In this document: positions 18,107 through 25,942 of the stretch, in pieces
Position numbering within the stretch: position 1 is the first letter of the stretch
How the letters are laid out: each line of letters begins with the position of its first letter
From: Arthrobacter sp. SLBN-100
Lineage (GTDB): Bacteria > Actinomycetota > Actinomycetes > Actinomycetales > Micrococcaceae
Assembly (NCBI RefSeq): GCF_006715305.1
Contig: NZ_VFMY01000001.1
Coordinates: 3,224,001 to 3,288,000 of the forward strand
Direction: 5' to 3'
Length of the DNA: 64,000 nt
Made by a program: the position numbers and the translations under genes
The notes under the pieces: model-generated
What the model was told of the DNA's origin: nothing
The model's database searches: none
The model's input: only the letters and a program-made list of their open reading frames with translations

Positions 18107-18721
18107 CTATTCGAGGTTCGCGTGGCGCTGCCAGAGGTCCTCCGGGGCGGCAACGTCCTCTTCCCACAGGCTTTGGAACACGGCCTCGGTGGTGGCGAAC
18201 AGCACCTGCTCGAAGAGGCTCCCGGAGTACTGCCGGGTCACCGCCGAGCCGTGGTCCGTCTTCTGCGCGGCAGGGATCAGGACGACGGCGGACGCCACAC
18301 CGGCGAGCGGGGAACCTTTGCTGGTGGTGTAGGCGGCCACGCGGGCGCCTTGGGCGACGGCTGTTTCCGCCGCTTTGACCACGCCGGCGGTGGTGCCGGA
18401 ACCCGATGCTGCGAGCAGCAGGTCGCCGGCCCGGATGGCAGGAGCCGTGGTTTCGCCGACCACGTGCACGGTCAGTCCAAGGTGCATCAGCCGCATCGCC
18501 GCCATCTTCAGGACCAGGCCGCTGCGGCCGGCGCCGGTCACGAAGATCCTGTCGGCGAGCCTCAGTTCGGTCACCAGGCTGGCGACCTCTGCCGGGTCGA
18601 CGCGCTGGAAGACTTCACTGATCTCGTCCAGGACCAAGCCTCGGTTGCGGTCAAAGGCCGGGGACGTGCCGGTAAGTGGTGAACCGGCCACGGCCGGGTC
18701 TGTTGTTGCGATGGCGCTCAT
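18107..18721 (-). CDS. hxlB: 6-phospho-3-hexuloisomerase
   Basis: SIS-domain isomerase of 204 aa converting hexulose 6-phosphate to fructose 6-phosphate. Visible SIS elements are FVTGAGRSGLVLKMAAMRLMH, AGDLLLAASGSGTT and the C-terminal LFEQVLFATTEAVFQ. The ATG at 18721 follows a strong GGAGG. It precedes hxlA; the hxlB-hxlA order is common in actinobacteria. The pair diverges from the LuxR-type regulator, with 128 bp between them. Confidence 0.94.
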   Translation of the reverse strand: MSAIATTDPAVAGSPLTGTSPAFDRNRGLVLDEISEVFQRVDPAEVASLVTELRLADRIFVTGAGRSGLVLKMAAMRLMHLGLTVHVVGETTAPAIRAGDLLLAASGSGTTAGVVKAAETAVAQGARVAAYTTSKGSPLAGVASAVVLIPAAQKTDHGSAVTRQYSGSLFEQVLFATTEAVFQSLWEEDVAAPEDLWQRHANLE

Positions 18722-18837
18722 GCGTACCTCCTTGGTCGTCGTGACCCTCCAATGCTCGCCCGTCCATGGGGTGGCTCCAACGCCATGATCGGACGGTCTT
18801 TGCTACCCAAAGGGGTAGGTGTTCTCTGCCGGGCACC

Positions 18838-18843
18838 TACACT
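18838..18843 (+). promoter_or_regulatory. -10 element for leaderless luxR-type gene
   Basis: TACACT is followed by exactly 6 nt and then GTG at 18850. This places the transcription start on or next to the start codon. No ribosome-binding site is visible upstream of that GTG. A clear -35 box was not found. Confidence 0.6.
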
Positions 18844-18849
18844 GGGCAG

Positions 18850-20133
18850 GTGGAACACACCAATACAGCCTTGCTTGAAGCTGTCGCCGCCCTGGCCGCT
18901 GCTCCCCTTCCGGACATCGCCCAGCGGCTGCGGGGTGCCATTAGTCCTTACTGGGAGTCGAGCGCCCTGGTGATTTTCACTGAAGACTGCACCGGCCGGC
19001 CGCAGAAGAAGGCCGGCGACGAGGCCATCATCAGCCGGGTGTCCATCGCGGAGCTTGACGCCATCCGGGCCTCGTTCATCGCTGAGGGGGACGGCGGGAC
19101 GTGGCGCGGCGAGGCCAGGTTCGGAGGCCGCCCGCGCCCGATCCTGGCTGTTTCTTCTCCCAGCAATGCACTGCTGGTCCTCTCCGACCCGGAACCTGTT
19201 CCAGGCTCCGGCGCGGGGGCGGACCCGCAGTGGCTCCTCCACTACCTGTGGAAGCTGGCAGCCGAGCGGATCCGCGAAAAGGTGGCTGATGCCCCGCCGT
19301 CGTACCTCATTGAATCCCGCGCCGCGTCCGCGGAGCGCCTGCGGGTGACGGCCGAACTGGTGGACCAGCACTCCACCACCCTCGAAACCCTGCTCGCGGC
19401 GCTCAGGTCACCGGCACTGGCCGATTCCGCCGCCCGCACAGCCGCAACCGACGTCGCTGCCAAAGCCCTGGTGGGCCTTCGAACCCTCAGCGACCGCACC
19501 ACCGACCTCGTCGAGGAGCCTGTGGCCTCCGCCTTCCAGCGCCTGCGCGAGGACCTTCGCCCGCTGATGAACTTCAGCGGGATCGATGTTCAGTTCGTCG
19601 AGCCGCCGGTCAACGGCCGGGCGCTTCCCGGCGAGGTGGCCCACGCCGCAAGGGCCATCGTGCGCGGACTGGTGCTGGCGATGGTGGACCAGCATGGCGT
19701 CCGCCGGGTCCGGACGCAGTGGGATTGCGACGGCGTGAACCTCCTCATCAACGTGCGCGACGACGGCCCCGGCGAACTTTCCGCGCAGGCACCGGCGATG
19801 GAACGCCTCGTGCAGCGCGTCGAGGCCCTCAATGGAAGCATGGGTGTGGACGTGATGCCCGGCTGGGGTGCCGACGTCGCCGTCGTCATTCCGCTCGATC
19901 CGCCGGCCCGCCCGCTGTCCGGGGCGGCGGACTGGAACCTGGGGGAGCGGGAACTGGAAGTGCTGCAACTGCTGGCCGCGGGGCAGCGGAACCGGGGCAT
20001 CGCCGCAAAACTGCACATCAGCGAGAACACCGTGAAGTTCCACCTCCGCAACCTCTACCGGAAGATCGGCGCCTCCTCCCGCACGGAAGCCATGGCGCTG
20101 GCGCACAGCAACGGCCTGCGTAACCGCGCTTAA
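18850..20133 (+). CDS. LuxR-type regulator with histidine-kinase-like ATPase domain
   Basis: A 427-residue protein. The N-terminal half looks GAF-like (ISPYWESSALVIFTEDC). A helical stretch containing VDQHSTTLETLLAALRS follows, then an ATPase-like region with VRDDGPGELS and a late GADVAVVIPL, as in NarL-partner kinases. The C-terminal 65 residues are a LuxR helix-turn-helix (LGERELEVLQLLAAGQRNRGIAAKLHI, shown in part; then SENTVKFHLRNLYRKIGA). Kinase-like sensor and output are thus fused in one chain. It diverges from hxlB-hxlA and is a candidate formaldehyde- or C1-responsive regulator. The kinase N-box is weak, so the ATPase part may only bind ligand. Confidence 0.75.
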   Translation: MEHTNTALLEAVAALAAAPLPDIAQRLRGAISPYWESSALVIFTEDCTGRPQKKAGDEAIISRVSIAELDAIRASFIAEGDGGTWRGEARFGGRPRPILAVSSPSNALLVLSDPEPVPGSGAGADPQWLLHYLWKLAAERIREKVADAPPSYLIESRAASAERLRVTAELVDQHSTTLETLLAALRSPALADSAARTAATDVAAKALVGLRTLSDRTTDLVEEPVASAFQRLREDLRPLMNFSGIDVQFVEPPVNGRALPGEVAHAARAIVRGLVLAMVDQHGVRRVRTQWDCDGVNLLINVRDDGPGELSAQAPAMERLVQRVEALNGSMGVDVMPGWGADVAVVIPLDPPARPLSGAADWNLGERELEVLQLLAAGQRNRGIAAKLHISENTVKFHLRNLYRKIGASSRTEAMALAHSNGLRNRA

Positions 20134-20254
20134 CGCGCTTGTCAGCTGCGTCACACTTCCCGGTCTAGGATCGAAACTGTGGCAGTAACCGGGAGGACGC
20201 TGTAGGCGCCCTCGTTGCGGGAGCGTGAGCCGCAACCTACTGAGAGTATGGATC

Positions 20255-21064
20255 ATGGCTTTGAACAGTGACCGCGAATCCGACGTCGACGCGGAGGCGG
20301 GCCAGCACGGCGGCGTGCAGTCCGTGGACCGGGCCCTTGCGGTCTTGGAGATCCTGGCGCGGGACGGCCACGCGGGTGTCAGTGACATCGCCGAGGAGAT
20401 GGGCATCCACAAATCCACGGTCTCCCGGCTGCTCGGTTCACTGGTGAGCAGGGAGATGGTGCACCAGAACAGCGAGCGCGGCAAATACCAGCTGGGTTTT
20501 GGCATCCTCAGGCTGGCCAGTTCAATCCCGGGCAGGCTCAGCCTGGTCCGGGAGGCCCGGCCCGTGCTCGAGGCCCTCGCAGAGGAATTCAAGGAAACAG
20601 TTAACCTTGCCGTCCTCCGCTCCAACTACGCCGTCAACGTGGACCAGGCGATGGGCCCGTCCACCCTGGCCACCTATGACTGGGTGGGCAACCTGACGCC
20701 GCTGCACGCCACCTCCAGCGGAAAGGTCCTGCTGGCCGCGCTGCCTGCCGAGGAGCGGGAACGCATCCTGAAGGAAACGGGCTTGCCGTCACGGACTCCG
20801 CGGACCATCACCAACCGGAAGGAACTCGAAACCCAGTTGCTCGACGTCGCCCGCGACGGGTACGGCGTGGTGCGGGAAGAATTCGAGATCGGACTGACTG
20901 CTGCTGCTGTTCCGGTCTACAACCACCTGGGCGCCGTCATCGGAGCGGTCAGTATTTCCGGCCCGGCCTTCCGCTTTGATCCTGAGACCGCGCCGGGACT
21001 CATCGAAGGCCTGAAGCAGGCGGGGCTGCAGATCAGCTCCAAGATGGGGTACACCCGGCGTTAG
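20255..21064 (+). CDS. IclR family transcriptional regulator
   Basis: Regulator of 269 aa. The winged helix at residues ~18-80 has VQSVDRALAVLEILARDGHAG and IHKSTVSRLLGSLVSREMV. The effector domain has LHATSSGKVLLAALP and YGVVREEFEIGLTAAAVPVY, both typical of IclR. The ATG at 20255 has only a weak GAGAG upstream; a GTG at 20225 is the alternative. It stands alone, convergent with a GntR gene, so its targets cannot be deduced from position. Confidence 0.85.
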   Translation: MALNSDRESDVDAEAGQHGGVQSVDRALAVLEILARDGHAGVSDIAEEMGIHKSTVSRLLGSLVSREMVHQNSERGKYQLGFGILRLASSIPGRLSLVREARPVLEALAEEFKETVNLAVLRSNYAVNVDQAMGPSTLATYDWVGNLTPLHATSSGKVLLAALPAEERERILKETGLPSRTPRTITNRKELETQLLDVARDGYGVVREEFEIGLTAAAVPVYNHLGAVIGAVSISGPAFRFDPETAPGLIEGLKQAGLQISSKMGYTRR

Positions 21065-21176
21065 TCACCGGTTGAGGCGGGGGATGCGCTCGCCGGGTAC
21101 CCGGCCATCAGCCCGGCCGAAACCACCTAGATGACGCCGATCCCCGTGACGGTGAGTCCTCCGCCCTTAAAAGGAA

Positions 21177-21202
21177 TGAGCCCGTCCATCGGGACGGGCT
21201 CA
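21177..21202. terminator. bidirectional terminator between iclR and gntR
   Basis: Perfect 11-bp stem TGAGCCCGTCC / GGACGGGCTCA with an ATCG loop. On the minus strand it is followed by TTCCTTTTAA, so it suits the GntR gene best, but it can also end iclR transcription. Confidence 0.8.
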
Positions 21203-21212
21203 CCTCGTGCCC

Positions 21213-21902
21213 TCACCCTGCATCGGCACTGTGTACATCGCTCAGTTTGTCCTCCGAGCGGTCCAGATAGGACAGCAGCAGGTTGGCAGCCCGGTCCAAC
21301 TCCCCGGACTCCAGGGCCGCGCAGATCGCCTCGTTGTCCGGCAGGTAATGCCGGTAAAAATTCGCATCCATGGTGGCTTTATGAAAGTACAGGCGCATTT
21401 CCGCCAGCACCTGGCTCATGATGCTGTTCAGCCGCGGGCTGCCGGCCATGGCAACGATGGCGCCGTGAAAATGCTGGTTTGCGGTGCCCAGGGCTTCGTC
21501 GTCGCCGGCCCCCGCGGCGCGTTTTCCTTCCTCCACGGCTGCCCGGACCGCGGCGATGTCCTCGGCACTGCCTCCGCCGCGGACCGCGCTGACCTCGATG
21601 GCGCGGCGGACCGTATAGACGTCGTGGATGTCGCCTGCGTCGAGGTTCGCCACAAAGACGCCGCGGTTGGGGAGGCGGACCACCAGCCGTTCACTGGCAA
21701 GTTCGGCGAAGGCCTCACGGACGGTGTTGCGGGAAACCCCCAGGTCCTCCGAGATGGTGGACTCGGTGAGCCGTGTCCCCGGCAGCAGTGTCCCCTCCGC
21801 GAGCTGGCGCCGCAGCTCATCGGCCACCCGCTCGGCTACGGAAGGTACTGCGACCCGGAGGCGGCCTGGAGCCGGGCGGACGGCGGCGCTCGAAGAGGTC
21901 AT
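21213..21902 (-). CDS. GntR family regulator, FCD subfamily
   Basis: Regulator of about 229 aa. The winged helix includes LPGTRLTESTISEDLGVSRN and TVREAFAELASERLV. The FCD domain includes NQHFHGAIVAMAGSPRL and the late LPDNEAICAALESGE. The ATG at 21902 is preferred over 21929. It diverges from pxpA across 106 bp containing an inverted repeat. It is therefore the likely repressor of the 5-oxoprolinase-type cluster; the effector is unknown. Confidence 0.85.
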   Translation of the reverse strand: MTSSSAAVRPAPGRLRVAVPSVAERVADELRRQLAEGTLLPGTRLTESTISEDLGVSRNTVREAFAELASERLVVRLPNRGVFVANLDAGDIHDVYTVRRAIEVSAVRGGGSAEDIAAVRAAVEEGKRAAGAGDDEALGTANQHFHGAIVAMAGSPRLNSIMSQVLAEMRLYFHKATMDANFYRHYLPDNEAICAALESGELDRAANLLLSYLDRSEDKLSDVHSADAG

Positions 21903-21927
21903 ACTCGAGAATTTACACGATCGCCGC

Positions 21928-21956
21928 ATTGTTGAATTGAAGAATCGTTGAACAAT
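21928..21956. promoter_or_regulatory. inverted repeat, candidate operator for the pxp cluster
   Basis: ATTGTTGAA (21928-21936) and TTGAACAAT (21948-21956) are inverted with one mismatch per arm around an 11-bp spacer. The site lies in the divergent gntR-pxpA region just upstream of the GntR start. Binding by that GntR protein is inferred from position only. Confidence 0.5.
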
Positions 21957-21991
21957 CTGAAGATTTAGTGCATCCTAGTAAGGAGCCATCA

Positions 21992-22012
21992 ATGAGACGG
22001 GAATCACAATGA
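21992..22012 (+). CDS. six-codon leader peptide coupled to pxpA
   Basis: A strong AAGGAG at 21980-21985 sits 6 nt before an ATG that opens a mini-ORF, Met-Arg-Arg-Glu-Ser-Gln-stop. Its TGA overlaps the pxpA ATG in the ATGA arrangement. pxpA itself has no better ribosome-binding site. This suggests that ribosomes load on the leader and re-initiate at pxpA. The alternative is that the SD simply serves pxpA from 23 nt away, which is unusually far. Confidence 0.45.
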   Translation: MRRESQ

Positions 22013-22767
22013 CAACCATCGACCTCAACAGCGACGTCGGCGAATCCTTCGGACGCTGGACCCTGGGCGACGACGCGGCGATGTTCGCTTCGGTGTCGAG
22101 CGCGAACGTGGCCTGTGGATTCCACGCAGGGGACCCCACTGTCATCCGCGGAACCTGCCGGAACGCGGTATCGGCCGGCGTAGTCATCGGTGCACATGTG
22201 GGCTACCGGGACCTGGCAGGATTTGGCCGCCGCTTCCTGGATGTCAGCCCCATGGAACTGGCCGACGACGTGGTCTACCAGATCGGTGCACTGCAGGCCC
22301 TTGCATCGGCGGAGGGAGCGCGGGTCCAGTACGTAAAGCCCCATGGCGGCCTCTACAACGCAATCGTCACCCATTCTGCCCAGGCGCAGGCCGTCGTCGA
22401 CGCCGTGAAATCGGTTGACTCCGGCTTGCCCATCATGGGCCTGCCCGGTTCCGAAGTCCTGCGGCTTGCGGAGGAAGCGGGCCTGCGGGCAGTTACCGAG
22501 GCTTTTGCCGACCGTGCCTACAACCCCGATGGAACCCTCGTCTCCCGTTCACAACCGGCAGCGGTCCTTCACCGCCCCGCTGAAGTGGCGGAGCATGTAT
22601 TAAGGATGGCAACGGAAGGCTCCGTCAGGGCCATTGACGGGTCCATCCTGAAGATCCGCGCAGAGAGCATTTGCGTGCATGGTGACTCACCGGGGGCCGT
22701 AGCCATGGCCGCCGCAGTGAAGTCCGCCCTCGGGGACGCCGGCGTCAGCATCGGCCCGTTCCTCTAA
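22009..22767 (+). CDS. pxpA: 5-oxoprolinase subunit A (LamB/YcsF family)
   Basis: Cytoplasmic 252-aa LamB/YcsF protein. The family signature is intact: [35 protein letters not shown], and the [10 protein letters not shown] and [17 protein letters not shown] segments. PxpA acts with PxpB and PxpC in ATP-dependent opening of 5-oxoproline to glutamate. Here the cluster continues with a transporter, a fused PxpBC and a biotin carboxylase. The ATG overlaps the stop of a short leader ORF. Confidence 0.9.
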   Translation: MTTIDLNSDVGESFGRWTLGDDAAMFASVSSANVACGFHAGDPTVIRGTCRNAVSAGVVIGAHVGYRDLAGFGRRFLDVSPMELADDVVYQIGALQALASAEGARVQYVKPHGGLYNAIVTHSAQAQAVVDAVKSVDSGLPIMGLPGSEVLRLAEEAGLRAVTEAFADRAYNPDGTLVSRSQPAAVLHRPAEVAEHVLRMATEGSVRAIDGSILKIRAESICVHGDSPGAVAMAAAVKSALGDAGVSIGPFL

Positions 22768-22823
22768 AACCCAATCCCGGCCGCAGACAGGCCACCGCAC
22801 CACCCTCATCCCCCGGAGGAAAC

Positions 22824-24176
22824 ATGACCGGCACCAACAAATCAGCCAGGACCGCGGCAAGGAAGCCGCCGGCCGGCGCGCTGAAGGCCTATATCGCCAG
22901 CCTCACCGGCACGTCGCTCGAGTACTATGACTTCGCCATCTACTCCGTCGCCTCGGCGCTGGTGTTCCCCAAGATCTTCTTCCCCTCAAATGATGAGTTT
23001 GTGGGGCTGCTCCTCTCCTTCTCCGCCTTCGCGGTGGGGTACCTGGCCCGGCCCATCGGCGGTGTCATTTTCGGCCGCCTGGGTGACAAGATCGGCCGCA
23101 AGTACGTCCTGGTGTTCACCCTCATGCTCATTGGCGTCGCCACCGTTCTCATCGGTGCGCTGCCGGACTACTCGGTCATCGGCGTCGCGGCCCCCACTAT
23201 CCTGGTGCTCCTGCGCCTGGCCCAAGGCATCGGAGTCGGCGGGGAATGGGGCGGCGCAGTGCTGCTGTCCAGCGAATTCGGCGACCCCAACAAGCGCGGC
23301 TTCTGGTCCTCGGCAGCACAGATCGGCCCGCCCGCGGGCAACCTCATGGCCAACGGAGTCCTGGCCATCCTGGCCGCCTCGCTCAGTACCCAAGCATTCC
23401 TCTCCTGGGGCTGGCGCGTGGCCTTCCTCGCCTCGGCCATCCTGGTGGTCTTTGGCCTCCTGATCCGCCTTAAGCTTGAGGAGACCCCGGTCTTCAAAGC
23501 CATCCAGGCCAAAGGCGACCGTCCCAAGGCGCCCATCAAGGAAGTATTCACCACCGAGCCCCGGGCGCTGGTGTCGGCGGCCCTCTCGCGGGTCTGCCCC
23601 GACGTCCTCTATGCCCTGTTCACCGTGTTCGTGGCCGTTTACGCCACCAAGGAACTGGGCATGACCACGGGCAATGTGCTGGCGGCAATCCTGATCGGAT
23701 CCGCCTTCCAGCTCTTCCTGATCCCGGCCGCCGGGGCCCTCACCGACCGGCTGAACCGGCGCTGGGTGTATGGCATCGCCGCAGTGGCAACCGCCGCCTA
23801 CATTCCGCTGTTCTTCCTGATGATCCAGGGAAAATCCGTGCTGATGCTGACCTTTGGCGTAGTGATCGGCCTGGCCCTGCATGCATTTATGTATGGCCCG
23901 CAGGCCGCTTTCATCACGGAGCAGTTCCCGGCCCGCCTCCGCTACGCCGGCAGCTCCCTTGCCTACACCCTTGCCGGGGTGGTCGGCGGCGCAGTTGCTC
24001 CGCTGATCTTCACGGCCCTTTACGGCGCAGCGTCCGGCGGCTGGTACCTGATCGCCGGGTATATGGCACTGACGGCCATCGTCACGATCGTCGGCATGCG
24101 CCTGGGCCGCGACCCGCAGCCGGAAGCGGACATCCAGCTGCTCCACAACGGTCAGGCACGGGAGAGCCACGCCTGA
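22824..24176 (+). CDS. MFS transporter, metabolite:H+ symporter (MHS) family
   Basis: Membrane protein of 450 aa with twelve hydrophobic segments. MHS marks are SLTGTSLEYYDFAIYSVASA at the N-terminus and FGRLGDKIGRKYVLVFTLML after helix 2, then RLAQGIGVGGEWGGAVLL. MHS members carry proline, betaine, shikimate and organic acids. Placed between pxpA and pxpBC, it probably imports the substrate of that enzyme, for example 5-oxoproline. A GGAGG precedes the ATG. Confidence 0.88.
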   Translation: MTGTNKSARTAARKPPAGALKAYIASLTGTSLEYYDFAIYSVASALVFPKIFFPSNDEFVGLLLSFSAFAVGYLARPIGGVIFGRLGDKIGRKYVLVFTLMLIGVATVLIGALPDYSVIGVAAPTILVLLRLAQGIGVGGEWGGAVLLSSEFGDPNKRGFWSSAAQIGPPAGNLMANGVLAILAASLSTQAFLSWGWRVAFLASAILVVFGLLIRLKLEETPVFKAIQAKGDRPKAPIKEVFTTEPRALVSAALSRVCPDVLYALFTVFVAVYATKELGMTTGNVLAAILIGSAFQLFLIPAAGALTDRLNRRWVYGIAAVATAAYIPLFFLMIQGKSVLMLTFGVVIGLALHAFMYGPQAAFITEQFPARLRYAGSSLAYTLAGVVGGAVAPLIFTALYGAASGGWYLIAGYMALTAIVTIVGMRLGRDPQPEADIQLLHNGQARESHA

Positions 24177-24195
24177 CCGGCGCGGCCGCCTACCC

Positions 24196-25935
24196 ATGGA
24201 AACAGTCAATAATCCCATCACCGCCCGGGTACTCGCTGTCCGCCCGGTGGGCACCACGGCGGTGCTCGCGGAACTCACAGGGCTTCACGACGTGCTCGCG
24301 CTGCAGGCCCTCCTCCTGGAGCACCCGTTCCCCGGCCAGGTGGATGTCCTGGCGGCCGCAGAAACCGTGCTGGTCAAGGCTGATTCGCCCCAGTCCGCGC
24401 GGCGCATCGAGGCCCGGCTGCCTGAGCTGGACCTGACGGTCCAGGGGCAGGCGGACGGCAAACTGGTGCAGATCGAGACCGTGTACGACGGCGAGGACCT
24501 CGCCGAAGTGGGCCGGCTGACCGGGCTGGGGGTTGAGGGAGTCGTGGCTGCCCATACTGGGCAGGTCTGGACCGTGGCCTTCGGCGGCTTCGCGCCGGGC
24601 TTTGGATACATGGTGGGGGAGAACGAGTCGTTGGAAGTCCCCCGCCGGAGTTCACCGCGGACCGCCGTCCCAGCAGGATCGGTGGCCCTTGCAGGCAACT
24701 ACTCGGCGGTGTATCCGCGGCAGTCACCGGGCGGCTGGCAGCTGATCGGCCGTACCGCGGCGCGGATGTGGGACCTCGGACGCGAGCAGCCTGCTTTGGC
24801 TGCCCCGGGGGACCGGGTGCAGTTCCTGGCGGTGCGTGAGCTCGTGGAAGTCCCTGATCGGCCTGCCGGTGCCCCCAATGCACAGGTTCCAGCTGTCCAG
24901 GATTCCGCCGCCCACGAGCCCGCCGTCCACGAGCCCGCCGTCCCTTCCGGGCTGCGGATCCTGTCGCCGGGACTCCAGAGCCTGATCCAGGACCTGGGCC
25001 GCCACGGGCACGGCAGCCTGGGGGTGTCCGCGGCGGGTGCGCTGGACCGTTCCTCCCTGCGCCGTGCGAACCGGATTGTGGGCAACCAGCCGGGGGCCGC
25101 CGTCGTGGAAACCGTGGCCGGCGGGCTGCGCGTGCAGGCGGTGGGGGACCAGGTGCTGGCTGTTACCGGCGCCCCGGTGGCACTGACCGTTGCGCCGCCG
25201 TCGGACGTCCCCGGCACCGGCACTGCCCAGGACGACACGGCCGAGGACGACGGCGGCCGGTCCGGGCAGGTGCGCCACGCGCCGATGGCCACGGCGTTCG
25301 CCCTGCTGGACGGCGAAGTCTTGACACTCGGGGCACCGGAGCGCGGATTCCGCACTTACCTTGCCGTCCGCGGCGGAGTGGAAGCGGAACCCGTCCTCGG
25401 AAGCCGCTCCACCGACACCATGTCCGGGATCGGCCCCGCACCCTTGGCCGCGGGCGGGTTCATCCAGGCAGGGAAAGCCACCTCCTCCAATGTAGTGGGC
25501 AATCCTGAGGTGCAGCCGGACTATCCGGACACCGGCGTGACCGTCCTGGACATCGTGCCGGGACCGCGGGATGACTGGTTCGACGCTGCAGCGCTGGAAT
25601 CGCTCTGCACCCAGGACTGGACGGTGACCCCCCGTTCCAACCGGGTGGGGATGCGCCTTGACGGCGACCCGCTGGAACGGGGCCGGAACGGAGAACTGGC
25701 CAGCGAGGGGACCGTGGCCGGAGCCCTCCAGGTCCCGCCCGAGGGGCAGCCTGTGCTGTTCCTGGCGGACCACCCCCTTACGGGCGGCTACCCCGTGGTG
25801 GCCGTGGTGGTTGACCACCAACTGGACCTCGCCGCCCAGGTCCCCATCGGCGGACGCATCAGGTTCCGCTGGGCCCCCGGGTACACAGTGCCCGGCAATT
25901 CCTTCCCTTCCCCCGACGCTACCCAGACAAAGTGA
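24196..25935 (+). CDS. fused 5-oxoprolinase subunits B and C (KipI-KipA, AHS1-AHS2)
   Basis: Single 579-residue chain. Residues ~10-225 are the PxpB/KipI (AHS1) domain with [15 protein letters not shown] and [17 protein letters not shown]. Residues ~255-575 are the PxpC/KipA (AHS2) domain with [19 protein letters not shown] and [18 protein letters not shown] Pro/Ala linker with [10 protein letters not shown] joins them; the linker DNA has a 15-bp tandem duplication. AHS1-AHS2 is also the carboxyltransferase module of urea carboxylase. The next gene supplies biotin carboxylase and carrier domains, so the protein may act as a biotin-dependent carboxyltransferase rather than a plain 5-oxoprolinase. 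Confidence 0.88.
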   Translation: METVNNPITARVLAVRPVGTTAVLAELTGLHDVLALQALLLEHPFPGQVDVLAAAETVLVKADSPQSARRIEARLPELDLTVQGQADGKLVQIETVYDGEDLAEVGRLTGLGVEGVVAAHTGQVWTVAFGGFAPGFGYMVGENESLEVPRRSSPRTAVPAGSVALAGNYSAVYPRQSPGGWQLIGRTAARMWDLGREQPALAAPGDRVQFLAVRELVEVPDRPAGAPNAQVPAVQDSAAHEPAVHEPAVPSGLRILSPGLQSLIQDLGRHGHGSLGVSAAGALDRSSLRRANRIVGNQPGAAVVETVAGGLRVQAVGDQVLAVTGAPVALTVAPPSDVPGTGTAQDDTAEDDGGRSGQVRHAPMATAFALLDGEVLTLGAPERGFRTYLAVRGGVEAEPVLGSRSTDTMSGIGPAPLAAGGFIQAGKATSSNVVGNPEVQPDYPDTGVTVLDIVPGPRDDWFDAAALESLCTQDWTVTPRSNRVGMRLDGDPLERGRNGELASEGTVAGALQVPPEGQPVLFLADHPLTGGYPVVAVVVDHQLDLAAQVPIGGRIRFRWAPGYTVPGNSFPSPDATQTK

Positions 25936-25942
25936 GCAGCTT

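Noticed and set aside
22986..24278. A 430-codon minus-strand frame opposite the MHS transporter
   Set aside because: Highly polar, His/Glu/Gly-rich translation without motifs. The opposite strand encodes a clear membrane transporter.
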